The notes beneath the pieces are model-generated. The model did no database searches, was not told the DNA's origin, and saw nothing but the letters and a program-made list of their open reading frames with translations. Positions 33,856 to 42,476 of a stretch of 64,000 nucleotides of DNA are shown piece after piece. The position numbers were made by a program, and so were the translations under genes. The DNA is from Streptomyces griseoruber (GTDB taxonomy: Bacteria; Actinomycetota; Actinomycetes; Streptomycetales; Streptomycetaceae), in the NCBI RefSeq assembly GCF_001514205.1, contig NZ_KQ948766.1, positions 592,277 through 656,276 on the forward strand, written 5' to 3'. Position 1 is the stretch's first letter; every line of letters begins with the position of its first letter.

Positions 33856-35064
33856 ATGCCCGCAGATCTCGCCGTCATCGGACTCGGCCCGCTCGGCCTG
33901 CCCCTGGCCCAGGCCGCGGTCGCCGCCGGCATCACCACCCTCGGCTACCGGACCGGACCCGAGGCGGGCTCGCTCAGCCCCGCCGAGCTGCGCCGGATGC
34001 TCTCGGGGGGCTTCCGGACCGCCACCGACCCCGCCGGGCTCAGCCGGGTGCGTACGGCCGTCATCTGCGCGCCCACCCCGCGTGACACGGGCGGCGGCCT
34101 CGACCTCGGCCAGGTGGAGGCCGCCGCCCGCGCCCTCGGCGCCCAGTTGCGCCCGCACACCACCGTCATCCTGGAGTCACCGGTCCACCCCGGGACCACG
34201 GAGGACTTCCTGCGCCCCCTCCTCGAAGAGACGTCCGGTCTGCGCGCGGGCCGCGACTTCCACCTCGCCTACTCCCCCAGCCGGGTCGACCCCGGCAGCC
34301 GCGCCTTCACCCCCGCGAACACCCCGAAGGTCATCGGCGGCCTCACCCCCGCCTGCACCGAGTCCGCCGCCGCGTTCTACGGACGCCTCACCGACAAGGT
34401 GGTACGCGCGCGTGGCGTGCGGGAGGCCGAGACCGTCCACCTCCTGGAGACCAACTTCCGGCATGTCAACATGGCCCTCGTCAACGAGATGGCCGTCCTC
34501 TGCCACGACCTGGGCGTCGACCTCTGGGACGTCGTCCGCTGCGCCGAGACCAAGCCCTTCGGCTTCCAGGCCTTCCGCCCCGGCCCCGGCGTCGGCGGCC
34601 ACTCCGTCCCCCTGGACCGCGCGGGCCTCCCGGGCAGCCCCCTGCGCATGGTCGAACTGGCCCAGCAGGTCAACAGCCGTATGCCGCGTTACGTCGTCCA
34701 GCGCGCCGCCGCCCTGCTCAACGAGCACGGGAAATCGGCACGGGGCGCCCGCGTCCTCCTCCTCGGCGTCACCTACAAGCCCGACCTCGCCGACCTGACC
34801 GGCACCCCCGCCCACGAGATCGCGATCCGCCTGATGGAACTCGGCGCCGCGGTCAGCTACCACGACCCCCATGTCCCCACCTGGAGCGTCCTGGACCGCC
34901 CGGTCCCCCGCGCCGACTCCCTCTACGAGTCCGCCGCCGACGCCGACCTCACGATCCTCCTCCAGCACCACCGCACGTACGACCTCCAGGGCCTGTCGGT
35001 GAAGGCCCAGCTGCTGCTCGACACACGGGGGGCCACGCCCACGGGGGCAGCGCATCGGTTGTGA
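33856..35064 (+). CDS. Nucleotide-sugar (UDP-sugar) dehydrogenase family protein with Cys-to-Ser active site
   Basis: 402 residues of the UDP-glucose/UDP-N-acetylmannosamine dehydrogenase family, which normally oxidises C6 of a UDP-sugar to the acid with 2 NAD+. The NAD motif is LAVIGLGPLGLPLAQAA, the central helix is VHLLETNFRHVNMALVNEMAVLCHDLGVDLWDVV-type, and the C-terminal domain has VLLLGVTYKPDLADLTGTPAHEIA. The active-site segment reads GPGVGGHSVPLD (about residues 252-263): the catalytic Cys of GVGGHC is Ser (codon TCC). Without it the aldehyde-to-acid step should fail. No glycosyltransferase genes adjoin. Starts at ATG 33856. Confidence 0.88.
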   Translation: MPADLAVIGLGPLGLPLAQAAVAAGITTLGYRTGPEAGSLSPAELRRMLSGGFRTATDPAGLSRVRTAVICAPTPRDTGGGLDLGQVEAAARALGAQLRPHTTVILESPVHPGTTEDFLRPLLEETSGLRAGRDFHLAYSPSRVDPGSRAFTPANTPKVIGGLTPACTESAAAFYGRLTDKVVRARGVREAETVHLLETNFRHVNMALVNEMAVLCHDLGVDLWDVVRCAETKPFGFQAFRPGPGVGGHSVPLDRAGLPGSPLRMVELAQQVNSRMPRYVVQRAAALLNEHGKSARGARVLLLGVTYKPDLADLTGTPAHEIAIRLMELGAAVSYHDPHVPTWSVLDRPVPRADSLYESAADADLTILLQHHRTYDLQGLSVKAQLLLDTRGATPTGAAHRL

Positions 35065-35253
35065 AGGGGGCGCGTGGTGGGCGGCGGACCCCGGGAACGG
35101 CGGCATGCGGGGTTGTGTGGGGGCGGCCGCTCACCATCCGGAAATCCGCAAGATCCGCCTCCTCCGGCACGTCACCATCCGAAGACGGATCCGGTCCCAG
35201 CGGGTGGGCTTGCGGTGACGTCCCACGGGCGCCCCAGGCTCACCCGGGCATGC

Positions 35254-35297
35254 GAAAGGGACCGGTCACTCACCCGGGTGAGTGACCGGCCCCTTTC
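35254..35297. terminator. Bidirectional terminator (22-bp arms)
   Basis: The arms 35254-35275 and 35276-35297 are reverse complements except for one A-C mismatch (core CCGGTCACTCACCC / GGGTGAGTGACCGG). It lies between the convergent sugar dehydrogenase and guaB3 genes. Confidence 0.9.
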
Positions 35298-35312
35298 CGT
35301 GGTCCTGCGCGG

Positions 35313-36437
35313 CTAGCGCCGGTGCACGGAGTCCGCCACCGTCACCTCGACGCGCTGGAACTCCTTGAGCTCGCTGTAGCCGGTGGTGGCCATCGCACGG
35401 CGCAGGGCGCCGAAGAGGTTCATCGAGCCGTCGGGGGTGTGCGACGGGCCCGCGAGGACCTCCTCGATGGTGCCGACCGTGCCGAGGTCGACCTTCTTGC
35501 CGCGCGGCAGCTCGTCGTTGACGGCCTCCATGCCCCAGTGGTGGCCCTTGCCCGGCGCGTCGGTCGCCCGGGCCAGCGGGGAGCCCATCATCACCGAGTC
35601 GGCACCGCAGGCGATCGCCTTGGGCAGGTCGCCGGACCAGCCGACCCCGCCGTCCGCGATGACGTGCACGTACCGGCCGCCGGACTCGTCCATGTAGTCA
35701 CGGCGGGCGGCGGCGACGTCAGCGACCGCCGTCGCCATCGGGACCTGGATGCCCAGGACGTTGCGGGTGGTGTGCGCGGCGCCGCCGCCGAAGCCGACCA
35801 GGACGCCCGCCGCGCCGGTGCGCATCAGGTGCAGGGCCGCCGTGTAGGTGGCGCAGCCGCCGACGATCACGGGGACGTCGAGCTCGTAGATGAACTGCTT
35901 CAGGTTCAGCGGCTCGTGCGAACCGGAGACGTGCTCCGCCGAGACCGTCGTACCGCGGATGACGAAGATGTCCACGCCCGCGTCGACGACGGCCTTGGAG
36001 AACTGGGCCGTGCGCTGCGGGGAGAGCGCGGCCGCCGTGACCACACCGGAGTCGCGCACCTCCTTGATGCGCGCGCCGATCAGCTCCTCCTTGATGGGGG
36101 CGGAGTAGATCTCCTGGAGACGGCGGGTCGCCGTGTCCGCGTCGAGGTCGACGATCTCGTCGAGCAGCGGCTGCGGGTCCTCGTACCGGGTCCACAGGCC
36201 CTCGAGGTTGAGCACGCCGAGGCCGCCGAGCTCGCCGATGCGGATCGCGGTGGCCGGGGAGACGACCGAGTCCATGGGGGCGGCCAGGAAGGGCAGCTCG
36301 AAGCGGTAGGCGTCGATCTGCCAGGCGATCGAGACCTCCTTCGGGTCCCGCGTACGGCGGCTGGGGACGACGGCGATGTCGTCGAAGGCGTACGCCCGGC
36401 GGCCGCGCTTGCCGCGCCCGATCTCGATCTCAGTCAC
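35313..36437 (-). CDS. guaB3: GuaB3-family IMP dehydrogenase-related protein
   Basis: 374 residues, TIM barrel, no CBS domains. The family signatures GKRGRRAYAFDDIAVVPSRR, MDSVVSPATAIRIGELGGLGVLNLEGL and RYVHVIADGGVGWSGDLPKAIACGADSVMMGS are all present. Where true IMPDH has the GxGSxCTTR loop with the catalytic Cys, this protein has GFGGGAAHTTRNVLG, so His replaces Cys. Actinobacterial GuaB3 proteins that I remember also lack the Cys, so this is a family feature rather than damage. Lies 103 bp downstream of guaB on the same strand, with a terminator-like hairpin between. Role in purine conversion is plausible but unproven. Confidence 0.93.
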   Translation of the reverse strand: MTEIEIGRGKRGRRAYAFDDIAVVPSRRTRDPKEVSIAWQIDAYRFELPFLAAPMDSVVSPATAIRIGELGGLGVLNLEGLWTRYEDPQPLLDEIVDLDADTATRRLQEIYSAPIKEELIGARIKEVRDSGVVTAAALSPQRTAQFSKAVVDAGVDIFVIRGTTVSAEHVSGSHEPLNLKQFIYELDVPVIVGGCATYTAALHLMRTGAAGVLVGFGGGAAHTTRNVLGIQVPMATAVADVAAARRDYMDESGGRYVHVIADGGVGWSGDLPKAIACGADSVMMGSPLARATDAPGKGHHWGMEAVNDELPRGKKVDLGTVGTIEEVLAGPSHTPDGSMNLFGALRRAMATTGYSELKEFQRVEVTVADSVHRR

Positions 36438-36495
36438 GTCTGTGGCCTTTCCCTGATGCGTTCAGCGTCTTCCAGTATCGCCGACGGGCACGACA

Positions 36496-36526
36496 AGGGC
36501 GGCCCCGGTGCGTCCGGGACCGCCCT
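36496..36526 (-). terminator. Hairpin downstream of guaB
   Basis: AGGGCGGCCCCGG (36496-36508) pairs with CCGGGACCGCCCT (36514-36526) with one mismatch. It lies between guaB and guaB3 and may limit read-through. Confidence 0.65.
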
Positions 36527-36540
36527 GCGCGAGCTGGTGA

Positions 36541-38046
36541 CTACTTGCTGCGGCTGTAGTTCGGCGCCTCGACCGTCATCTGGATGTCGTGCGGGTGCGA
36601 CTCCTTCAGACCCGCCGACGTGATCCGCACGAAGCGGCCCTTCGTCTCCATCTCCTCGATGGTGGCGGCGCCGACATAGCCCATGGTCTGGCGCAGACCG
36701 CCGACGAGCTGGTGCAGCACGTTGGCGAGCGGGCCGCGGTAGGGCACCTGGCCCTCGATGCCCTCGGGCACGAGCTTGTCGTCGGAGGCGACCTCGGCCT
36801 GGAAATAGCGGTCCTTCGAGTACGACCGGCCCTGGCCGCGGGACTGCATGGCGCCCAGCGAGCCCATGCCGCGGTACGACTTGAACTGCTTGCCGTTGAT
36901 GAACAGCAGCTCGCCGGGGGACTCCTCGCAGCCCGCGAGGAGGCTGCCCAGCATCACCGTGTCGGCGCCGGCGGCGAGCGCCTTGCCGATGTCGCCGGAG
37001 TACTGCAGACCGCCGTCGCCGATCAGCGGGACCCCGGCGGGACGGGCCGCGAGGGAGGCCTCGTAGATCGCGGTGACCTGCGGGACGCCGATGCCGGCCA
37101 CCACGCGCGTGGTGCAGATCGAACCGGGGCCGATGCCCACCTTGATGCCGTCGACACCGGCGTCGATGAGGGCCTGCGCGCCGTCACGGGTGGCGACGTT
37201 GCCGCCGATCACGTCGACGTTCACGCTCGACTTGATCTTCGCCATCCAGCTGAGGGCGTTGCTGTTGTGACCGTGCGAGGTGTCGACGACCAGGAAGTCC
37301 ACACCGGCCTCGGCCAGGGCCTGGGCGCGCTCCAGCGCCTCGGGGCTGGCGCCGACGGCGGCACCGACGATCAGCCGGCCCTCGGAATCCTTCGCCGCGT
37401 TCGGGTACTTCTCGGCCTTGACGAAGTCCTTGACCGTGATCAGACCCTTGAGCAGGCCCTGGTCGTCGACCAGCGGCAGCTTCTCGATCTTGTGCTTGCG
37501 CAGCAGCTCCATGGCCTCGACACCGGAGATGCCGACCTTGCCGGTGACCAGCGGCATCGGCGTCATGACCTCGCGGACCTGACGGGTGCGGTCGCTCTCG
37601 AAGGCCATGTCGCGGTTGGTCACGATACCGAGCAGCCTGCCCGCCGGGTCGGTGACGGGGACACCGCTGATGCGGAACTTGGCGCACAGGGCGTCCGCCT
37701 CGGCGAGCGTGGCCTCCGGGTGCACGGTGATCGGGTCCGTGACCATGCCGGACTCGGACCGCTTGACCAGGTCGACCTGGTTGACCTGGTCCTCGACGGA
37801 CAGGTTGCGGTGCAGCACGCCCACGCCGCCGAGGCGGGCCATCGCGATCGCCATGCGGGACTCGGTCACCTTGTCCATCGCCGCGGACAGCAGCGGGATG
37901 TTGACCCGGACGTTGCGGGAGATACGGGACGAGGTGTCGACCGCGTTGGGGAGCACCTCGGACGCCCCCGGCAGCAGCAGCACGTCGTCGTAGGTCAGCC
38001 CCAGGGTCGCGAATTTGGCGGGCACTCCGTCGACGTTGGCAGTCAT
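36541..38046 (-). CDS. guaB: Inosine-5'-monophosphate dehydrogenase
   Basis: 501 residues. Converts IMP to XMP, the committed step to GMP. The TIM barrel is interrupted by a tandem CBS pair (about 95-215: MVTDPITVHPEATLAEADAL and VMTPMPLVTGKVGISGVEAM). The catalytic loop IGPGSICTTRVVAGIGVPQ has the nucleophile Cys, and the flap region contains MGSLGAMQSRGQGRSYSKDRYF. The start MTANVDGVPAKFATLGLTYDDVLLLPG is typical. Downstream of the ECF sigma gene on the same strand with 155 bp between. Confidence 0.98.
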   Translation of the reverse strand: MTANVDGVPAKFATLGLTYDDVLLLPGASEVLPNAVDTSSRISRNVRVNIPLLSAAMDKVTESRMAIAMARLGGVGVLHRNLSVEDQVNQVDLVKRSESGMVTDPITVHPEATLAEADALCAKFRISGVPVTDPAGRLLGIVTNRDMAFESDRTRQVREVMTPMPLVTGKVGISGVEAMELLRKHKIEKLPLVDDQGLLKGLITVKDFVKAEKYPNAAKDSEGRLIVGAAVGASPEALERAQALAEAGVDFLVVDTSHGHNSNALSWMAKIKSSVNVDVIGGNVATRDGAQALIDAGVDGIKVGIGPGSICTTRVVAGIGVPQVTAIYEASLAARPAGVPLIGDGGLQYSGDIGKALAAGADTVMLGSLLAGCEESPGELLFINGKQFKSYRGMGSLGAMQSRGQGRSYSKDRYFQAEVASDDKLVPEGIEGQVPYRGPLANVLHQLVGGLRQTMGYVGAATIEEMETKGRFVRITSAGLKESHPHDIQMTVEAPNYSRSK

Positions 38047-38201
38047 GACACCTTCCCCAAATGGCCTTGATCGGTGCGGATGTCCATGCTAACGGGAAGT
38101 GCACCTCCCGAATTCCACGGTGGGACGCCGCTCCGGGCTTCGTATGTTCGTACGTAAATGTCGGCGCGCCTGTTCATACGCTGCCGAGGTACGGGTCTTT
38201 T

Positions 38202-38876
38202 CTACTGTTCGGCGAGAGCCCGCAGCCGGCTCAGCGCCCGGTGCTGGGCCACCCGGACCGCTCCGGGTGACATTCCCAACATCTGGCCGGTCTCCTCGGC
38301 GGTGAGGCCCACCGCGATCCTCAGCAGGAGCAGCTCCCGCTGGTTCTCGGGCAGGTTGGCCAGGAGCTTCTTGGCCCATTCTGCGTCGCTGCTGAGCAGA
38401 GCGCGCTCCTCCGGGCCGAGGGAGTCGTCGGGGCGTTCCGGCATCTCGTCGGAGGGGACCGCCGTGGAGCCGGGGTGGCGCATGGCGGCCCGCTGGAGGT
38501 CGGCGACCTTGTGCGAGGCGATCGCGAACACGAACGCCTCGAAGGGCCTGCCGGTGTCCCGGTAGCGGGGCAGGGCGAGCAGGACCGCGACGCAGACCTC
38601 CTGGGCGAGGTCCTCCACGAAGTGGCGTGCGTCGCCGGGCAGCCGGGAGAGCCGGGTGCGGCAGTAGCGCAGCGCCAGCGGGTGGACATGGGCGAGCAGG
38701 TCGTGGGTGGCCTGTTCGTCGCCGTCGACGGCGCGGTGGACGAGCGGACCGATCGTCCCCACGGCAGCCGCCTCGTCGTCGCGCATCGGTCCATGGTGCA
38801 CTGCGGCCGAAGCGTCCGCGGCACCGTGTTCGTCGTTGTGCACCGAAGCGTTATGAGCAGGTGCGCCGGAACTCAT
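38202..38876 (-). CDS. shbA: ECF RNA polymerase sigma factor, ShbA/SigD type
   Basis: About 224 residues. A ~30-residue flexible N-terminus is followed by sigma region 2 (LRYCRTRLSRLPGDARHFVEDLAQEVCVAVLLALPRY, FVFAIASHKVADLQRAAMRH) and region 4 (LANLPENQRELLLLRIAVGLTAEETGQMLGMSPGAVRVAQHRALSRLR). Position next to guaB and close to bldM/whiD matches SigD of mycobacteria. From memory this is the gene whose Streptomyces griseus product, ShbA, drives hrdB transcription; I am about two-thirds sure of that orthology. GTG/ATG choices differ; ATG 38876 has GGGAGG nine bases upstream, while ATG 38786 would give a 194-residue form. No anti-sigma gene adjoins. Confidence 0.85.
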   Translation of the reverse strand: MSSGAPAHNASVHNDEHGAADASAAVHHGPMRDDEAAAVGTIGPLVHRAVDGDEQATHDLLAHVHPLALRYCRTRLSRLPGDARHFVEDLAQEVCVAVLLALPRYRDTGRPFEAFVFAIASHKVADLQRAAMRHPGSTAVPSDEMPERPDDSLGPEERALLSSDAEWAKKLLANLPENQRELLLLRIAVGLTAEETGQMLGMSPGAVRVAQHRALSRLRALAEQ

Positions 38877-39312
38877 CCCCTGCGCCCTCCCCTTCCGCTC
38901 GACCGACTCGTCCCCGAGAGACTCCACATCTCAAGGATGCGGCATCCGCGGCGAAACGAGCAGCGGGCACCCGGCGGAGCCCGGCGCCACCCCCGGCCAC
39001 CGATCCGGAATCGGGCGTCCCGCCCACCTTCCCCAACCCGCCTGAACAGGGAGGTTCCCTCATGCCCCCCACTCCTCTCCACGGACCGGACACCGACCTC
39101 ACGCCACCCGCCGGAACGACCGGATCCGCCGAACGGCCCACCCCGGGACCACGAGACGGGTTCGCCTCGCATCAGGACCCGAGCGCAACGAATTCAAGAT
39201 CACCCCACACCGAACGCCGGGCGCCCGCCCCGAACCCGGCCCTCGACGGGAACGGGTACGACGAACCCAGGACGGACCCCTGACAAGGCCTGGCTCGGCG
39301 AACCCGGAACCG

Positions 39313-39380
39313 ACCCACGGCACGACCCGGCACGCCGGACCCGGCACCCACCCACGGCACGACCCGGCACGCCGGACCCG
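39313..39380. repeat. Perfect 31-bp direct repeat (period 37)
   Basis: The 31 bases starting ACCCACGGCACGACCC at 39313-39343 recur exactly at 39350-39380, separated by six bases. Confidence 0.85.
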
Positions 39381-39750
39381 AGACCCACCCAGCCGGAAGC
39401 CGGGCGGCGGGCCCGAGGCCGGCTCGCGGTCCGAGGGCTTCCCCGGACGATCGAGTCGCGGACAGCGGCGGTGGCCGATCGACTCCCGCGAGCGTGGCGG
39501 GGGCGGTGGGGGTGGGCACCCGTACGCACTTGTCCGAGCGCGGTGGGATGCCCCCGCGCCGACTCGTCCGAGCACGCGGGAGAGCGTCCGGCCGCGACGG
39601 CACAGGAGGGCGTCGAGACGACGAGCCCCTCCCGCGCGAGCACAGCCGCGCGCAAAGGAGTCGGCGACCGACGACGACGCGACCAGCGGCGCCCTCCCCC
39701 TGCGGGAAGGCGCACCGGCTCCCGGGCGGCGGTGGCGGGCACGCCGGACC

Positions 39751-40029
39751 CGTATCGCGGACAGGAACACCGGACCCGTATCGCGGAAGCCACCTCGGTC
39801 CCCACGCCACGGGAAGCCACACCGGCGGCCCCCACATCGCGGGAAATCCGCTTCGGCCCACACAGCGCGGGAGGGCACTCCGGCCCCGTACCGCGCAAAG
39901 CCCTACCGGATCCGTACCGCAGAGAGCCACGACGGTCCTCACACCGCGGAGAACCAGGCCGGCCCTCGCACCACGCAAAGCCACGACAGCCCTCGCACCG
40001 CAGCAAGCCGAACCGCAGCAAGCCGAACC
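39751..40029. repeat. Degenerate minisatellite, ~27-bp units, about ten copies
   Basis: Units begin (C/T)(G/C)(T/C)ACCGCG-like and continue with GAAAGCCAC-like then CCGGCCC-like blocks, for example at 39886, 39912, 39939 and 39966 (26-27 bp each), with 25-29-bp units before. It ends in a 15-bp duplication (GCAAGCCGAACCGCA) up to the stop region of bldM. Confidence 0.65.
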
Positions 40030-40064
40030 GGCCCCCGCGCCGCGGCGTGGTCGCCGGACCGGGC

Positions 40065-40676
40065 CTAGCGGACCAGTCCCCACCGGAAGCCCAGGGCCAC
40101 CGCGTGGGCACGGTCCGAGGCGCCGAGTTTCTTGAACAGGCGCCGGGCGTGGGTCTTGACGGTGTCCTCGGAGAGGAACAGCTCGCGGCCGATCTCCGCG
40201 TTGGAGCGGCCGTGGCTCATGCCTTCGAGGACCTGGATCTCGCGCGCGGTGAGCGTGGGCGCGGCGCCCATCTCGGCGGAGCGCAGCCGGCGCGGGGCCA
40301 GTCGCCAGGTCGGGTCGGCGAGCGCCTGGGTGACGGTCGCCCGCAGTTCCGCACGCGAGGCGTCCTTGTGCAGATAGCCGCGGGCGCCGGCGGCGACCGC
40401 GAGGGCCACGCCGTCCAGGTCCTCGGCGACGGTGAGCATGATGATGCGCGCACCGGGGTCGGCGGACAGCAGCCGCCGTACGGTCTCGACGCCGCCCAGT
40501 CCGGGCATGCGCACGTCCATGAGGATGAGGTCCGAGCGGTCGGCACCCCAGCGGCGGAGGACTTCCTCGCCGTTGGCCGCCGTCGTCACGCGCTCGACGC
40601 CGGGCACGGTCGCGACCGCGCGGCGGAGCGCCTCTCGGGCAAGCGGGGAGTCGTCGCAGACGAGGACGGAAGTCAT
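40065..40676 (-). CDS. bldM: BldM, response-regulator-like developmental activator
   Basis: 203 residues. Receiver-like domain (MTSVLVCDDSPLAREAL, LILMDVRMPG, GYLHKDAS) plus LuxR/FixJ helix-turn-helix (LTAREIQVLEGMSHGRSNAEIGRELFLSEDTVKTHARRLFKKLGA). BldM is needed for aerial hyphae as a homodimer and for sporulation genes as a heterodimer with WhiI; published work shows that phosphorylation is not required. The gene is divergent from whiD, as in S. coelicolor (SCO4767/SCO4768), and a perfect BldN-type promoter lies 124 bp upstream. Identification rests on near-diagnostic sequence and context. Confidence 0.96.
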   Translation of the reverse strand: MTSVLVCDDSPLAREALRRAVATVPGVERVTTAANGEEVLRRWGADRSDLILMDVRMPGLGGVETVRRLLSADPGARIIMLTVAEDLDGVALAVAAGARGYLHKDASRAELRATVTQALADPTWRLAPRRLRSAEMGAAPTLTAREIQVLEGMSHGRSNAEIGRELFLSEDTVKTHARRLFKKLGASDRAHAVALGFRWGLVR

Positions 40677-41055
40677 GGCCGCCCTCCGCAGCTGATGCGC
40701 GTCACCTTGTGCCTCCAGGCTGGTGGGAAATCGTCACCTGTGCGGTCGACCGTCTCGGACGCCTGCCCGAGCGTTTGTGTTTTCAACCGCCTCGCACTCT
40801 CAACGATGGTCACTCGAAAGAGTTACGGGGCCGCGTGCAGTCTTCGGCACTCTACGTGAGGGCGTGGACACGGTGGAGGCTGCCGCGCTGACCCTCAAGC
40901 TTTCATCACAACCCATGCCCCATTCAGCCCTATTTCTTCCCTTTAGCTGGTGTCTGAGGCTAGATTCGCAATGAGTCATATTTTCATCTCCTTAGATCGT
41001 AGTTGTACGGTCGTGGGCACCGTATCCGCTCAGAACGGCTACAAGGGGTCACGCA
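40677..41055. other. bldM-whiD divergent regulatory region (379 bp)
   Basis: No gene. It contains the BldN-type bldM promoter and, toward whiD, an AT-rich stretch (about 40950-41010) with TAGATT at 40961-40966 that could be a whiD -10 box. AAGGGG precedes the whiD start by about seven bases. Confidence 0.7.
40800..40827 (-). promoter_or_regulatory. BldN (ECF sigma) dependent promoter of bldM
   Basis: On the minus strand CGTAAC (plus-strand 40822-40827) is followed after exactly 16 bases by CGTTGA (plus-strand 40800-40805). This equals the published BldN promoter form CGTAAC-N16-CGTTGA known for bldM p1. It predicts a 5' leader of roughly 115 bases. Confidence 0.85.
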
Positions 41056-41385
41056 ATGGCAGATTTCTCCCGCCTTCCCGGACCGAACGCGGACCTGTGG
41101 GACTGGCAGCTCCTGGCTGCCTGCCGCGGGGTGGACAGTTCGCTCTTCTTCCATCCGGAGGGTGAGCGCGGGGCGGCTCGGAGCGCTCGAGAGAACTCGG
41201 CCAAGGAGGTCTGCATGAGGTGCCCGGTCCGAGCGCAGTGCGCCGCGCACGCGCTCGCCGTACGTGAGCCGTACGGCGTGTGGGGCGGGTTGACCGAGGA
41301 CGAGCGCGAGGAGCTGATGGGCCGGGCGCGCAACCGCCTGGTCTCAGCGTCGACCGGCGCGAGGGACGCGTCGTCGGACACATGA
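41056..41385 (+). CDS. whiD: WhiD, WhiB-like iron-sulfur sporulation regulator
   Basis: 109 residues. WhiB-like protein with four Cys ligands of a [4Fe-4S] cluster: LLAACRG, then EVCMRCPVRAQC (C-x2-C-x5-C), followed by the GVWGG turn and a basic C-terminus. WhiD of S. coelicolor, which I recognise from the start MADFSRLPGPNADLWDWQLL, is required for late sporulation and spore-wall formation and works by binding region 4 of HrdB. Divergent from bldM. M. tuberculosis WhiB3 is the counterpart in this conserved neighbourhood. Confidence 0.96.
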   Translation: MADFSRLPGPNADLWDWQLLAACRGVDSSLFFHPEGERGAARSARENSAKEVCMRCPVRAQCAAHALAVREPYGVWGGLTEDEREELMGRARNRLVSASTGARDASSDT

Positions 41386-41440
41386 GGGAACGTACGTGAA
41401 GGAACTCTGAAGGAACGTTTCTGCACATCGGAGGCCAACC

Positions 41441-41464
41441 GGCGGGCACGCACGCGTGCCCGCC
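41441..41464. terminator. Bidirectional terminator after whiD
   Basis: GGCGGGCACG (41441-41450) and CGTGCCCGCC (41455-41464) form a perfect 10-bp stem with a 4-nt loop between convergent whiD and the LysR gene. Confidence 0.85.
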
Positions 41465-41468
41465 GTTC

Positions 41469-42395
41469 CTATGCGGCCCGAGTCGCCCGGGTCGTTCGCG
41501 CCGCCCGCTCCAGCCGCTCCAGCGTCGCCGCGACCGCCGGCACCTGGGCCAGGTCGGGCAGGGTGAGCGCGACGATCTCCCGACGCACGGCCGGCTCCAG
41601 GGTGACCGCGCGCGCTCCCCGGGGCCGTACGGACTCGATCGCGAGCTGGGGCAGGACGGCCACCCCGAGACCGGCGCCGACCAGGCCGACCACCGCCGGG
41701 TAGTCGTCGGTCGCGAAGTCGATGCGGGGGGTGAAGCCGGCCCGCTCGCACACCTCCACCAGCTGGCCGCGGCAGCGCGGGCAGCCCGCGATCCACGGTT
41801 CGGCGGCGAGTTCGCCGATGGCGACGGCCCGCGTGTGCGCCAGCCGGTGCCGCTCCGGTACGAGGGCGACGAGGCGGTCCGTCAGCAGCGGCCGTACGAC
41901 CAGGTCGTCCCACTCCTCGGCCGGCCCCGCGCCCGGCACGCGCGCGTAGCGGAACGCGAGGGCGATGTCGCAGTCGCCGGCCCGCAGCGCGTCGACCGAC
42001 TCGGGCGGTTCGGCCTCCTCCAGGGAGACCCGGGTGCCGGGGTGGTCGGCCCGCAGGGCGGCGAGGGCGGTGGGGACCAGTGTGGAGCTGCCGCTGGGGA
42101 AGGAGACCAGCCGGACCCGGCCGGCGCGCAGCCCCGCGATCGCGGCGACCTCCTCCTCGGCGGCGGTGAGGCCGGAGAGGATCCCGGCCGCGTGCCGTAC
42201 GAGGGCCTCACCCGCCTGGGTCAGCCGCATCTCACGGCCGCTGCGGACCAGCAGGGGGGTGCCCACGGAGGCTTCCAGTGCCTTCATCTGCTGGCTGACG
42301 GCCGGCTGGGTGCAGCCCAGCTCGCGCCCGGCCGCCGAGAACGAGCCGGTGGCGGCGACGGCGCGCAGGACGCGGAGATGACGGGCCTCGATCAT
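41469..42395 (-). CDS. LysR family transcriptional regulator
   Basis: 308 residues. N-terminal winged helix (MIEARHLRVLRAVAATGSFS, LGCTQPAVSQQMKALEASVG, LTQAGEALVRHA) and a periplasmic-binding-like effector domain (VRLVSFPSGSSTLVP, LEEAEPPESVDALRAGDCDIALAF, WIAGCPRCRGQL). The Cys pair in CPRC is unusual and might sense redox, but this is speculation. ATG 42395 is chosen because the HTH begins immediately; the much longer open frame upstream is antisense to the MOSC gene. It is divergent from the MOSC gene, 81 bp apart, so that gene is the likely target. Confidence 0.94.
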   Translation of the reverse strand: MIEARHLRVLRAVAATGSFSAAGRELGCTQPAVSQQMKALEASVGTPLLVRSGREMRLTQAGEALVRHAAGILSGLTAAEEEVAAIAGLRAGRVRLVSFPSGSSTLVPTALAALRADHPGTRVSLEEAEPPESVDALRAGDCDIALAFRYARVPGAGPAEEWDDLVVRPLLTDRLVALVPERHRLAHTRAVAIGELAAEPWIAGCPRCRGQLVEVCERAGFTPRIDFATDDYPAVVGLVGAGLGVAVLPQLAIESVRPRGARAVTLEPAVRREIVALTLPDLAQVPAVAATLERLERAARTTRATRAA

Positions 42396-42476
42396 CTTTC
42401 GAGCATAAGCGCATCTTGGGTAGCGCGTCGAAAAATGCGTGGACCCTTTGAGGTCCGGTGACCTACCGTGGCGGTC

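Larger units (their letters stand above)
38877..40064. other. 1.2-kb spacer between bldM and the ECF sigma gene
   Basis: No convincing gene. All long open frames here are low-complexity Pro/Arg/Gly/Ala sequence and exist because the DNA has few stop triplets. The + strand is rich in C and A compared with G and T (runs such as GACCCGGCACGCCGGACCC). It contains a 31-bp direct repeat and a decayed ~27-bp minisatellite, listed separately. The promoter of the sigma gene must lie in it or upstream of bldM. Confidence 0.7.

Noticed and set aside
39172..40111. Overlapping frames in the spacer as a repeat protein (9-residue periodicity such as VVALRGARAG)
   Set aside because: The ~27-bp minisatellite gives a 9-residue period in every open frame. 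Unit lengths vary between 25 and 29 bp, so the phase is not kept, and there is no ribosome site or codon-bias signal.
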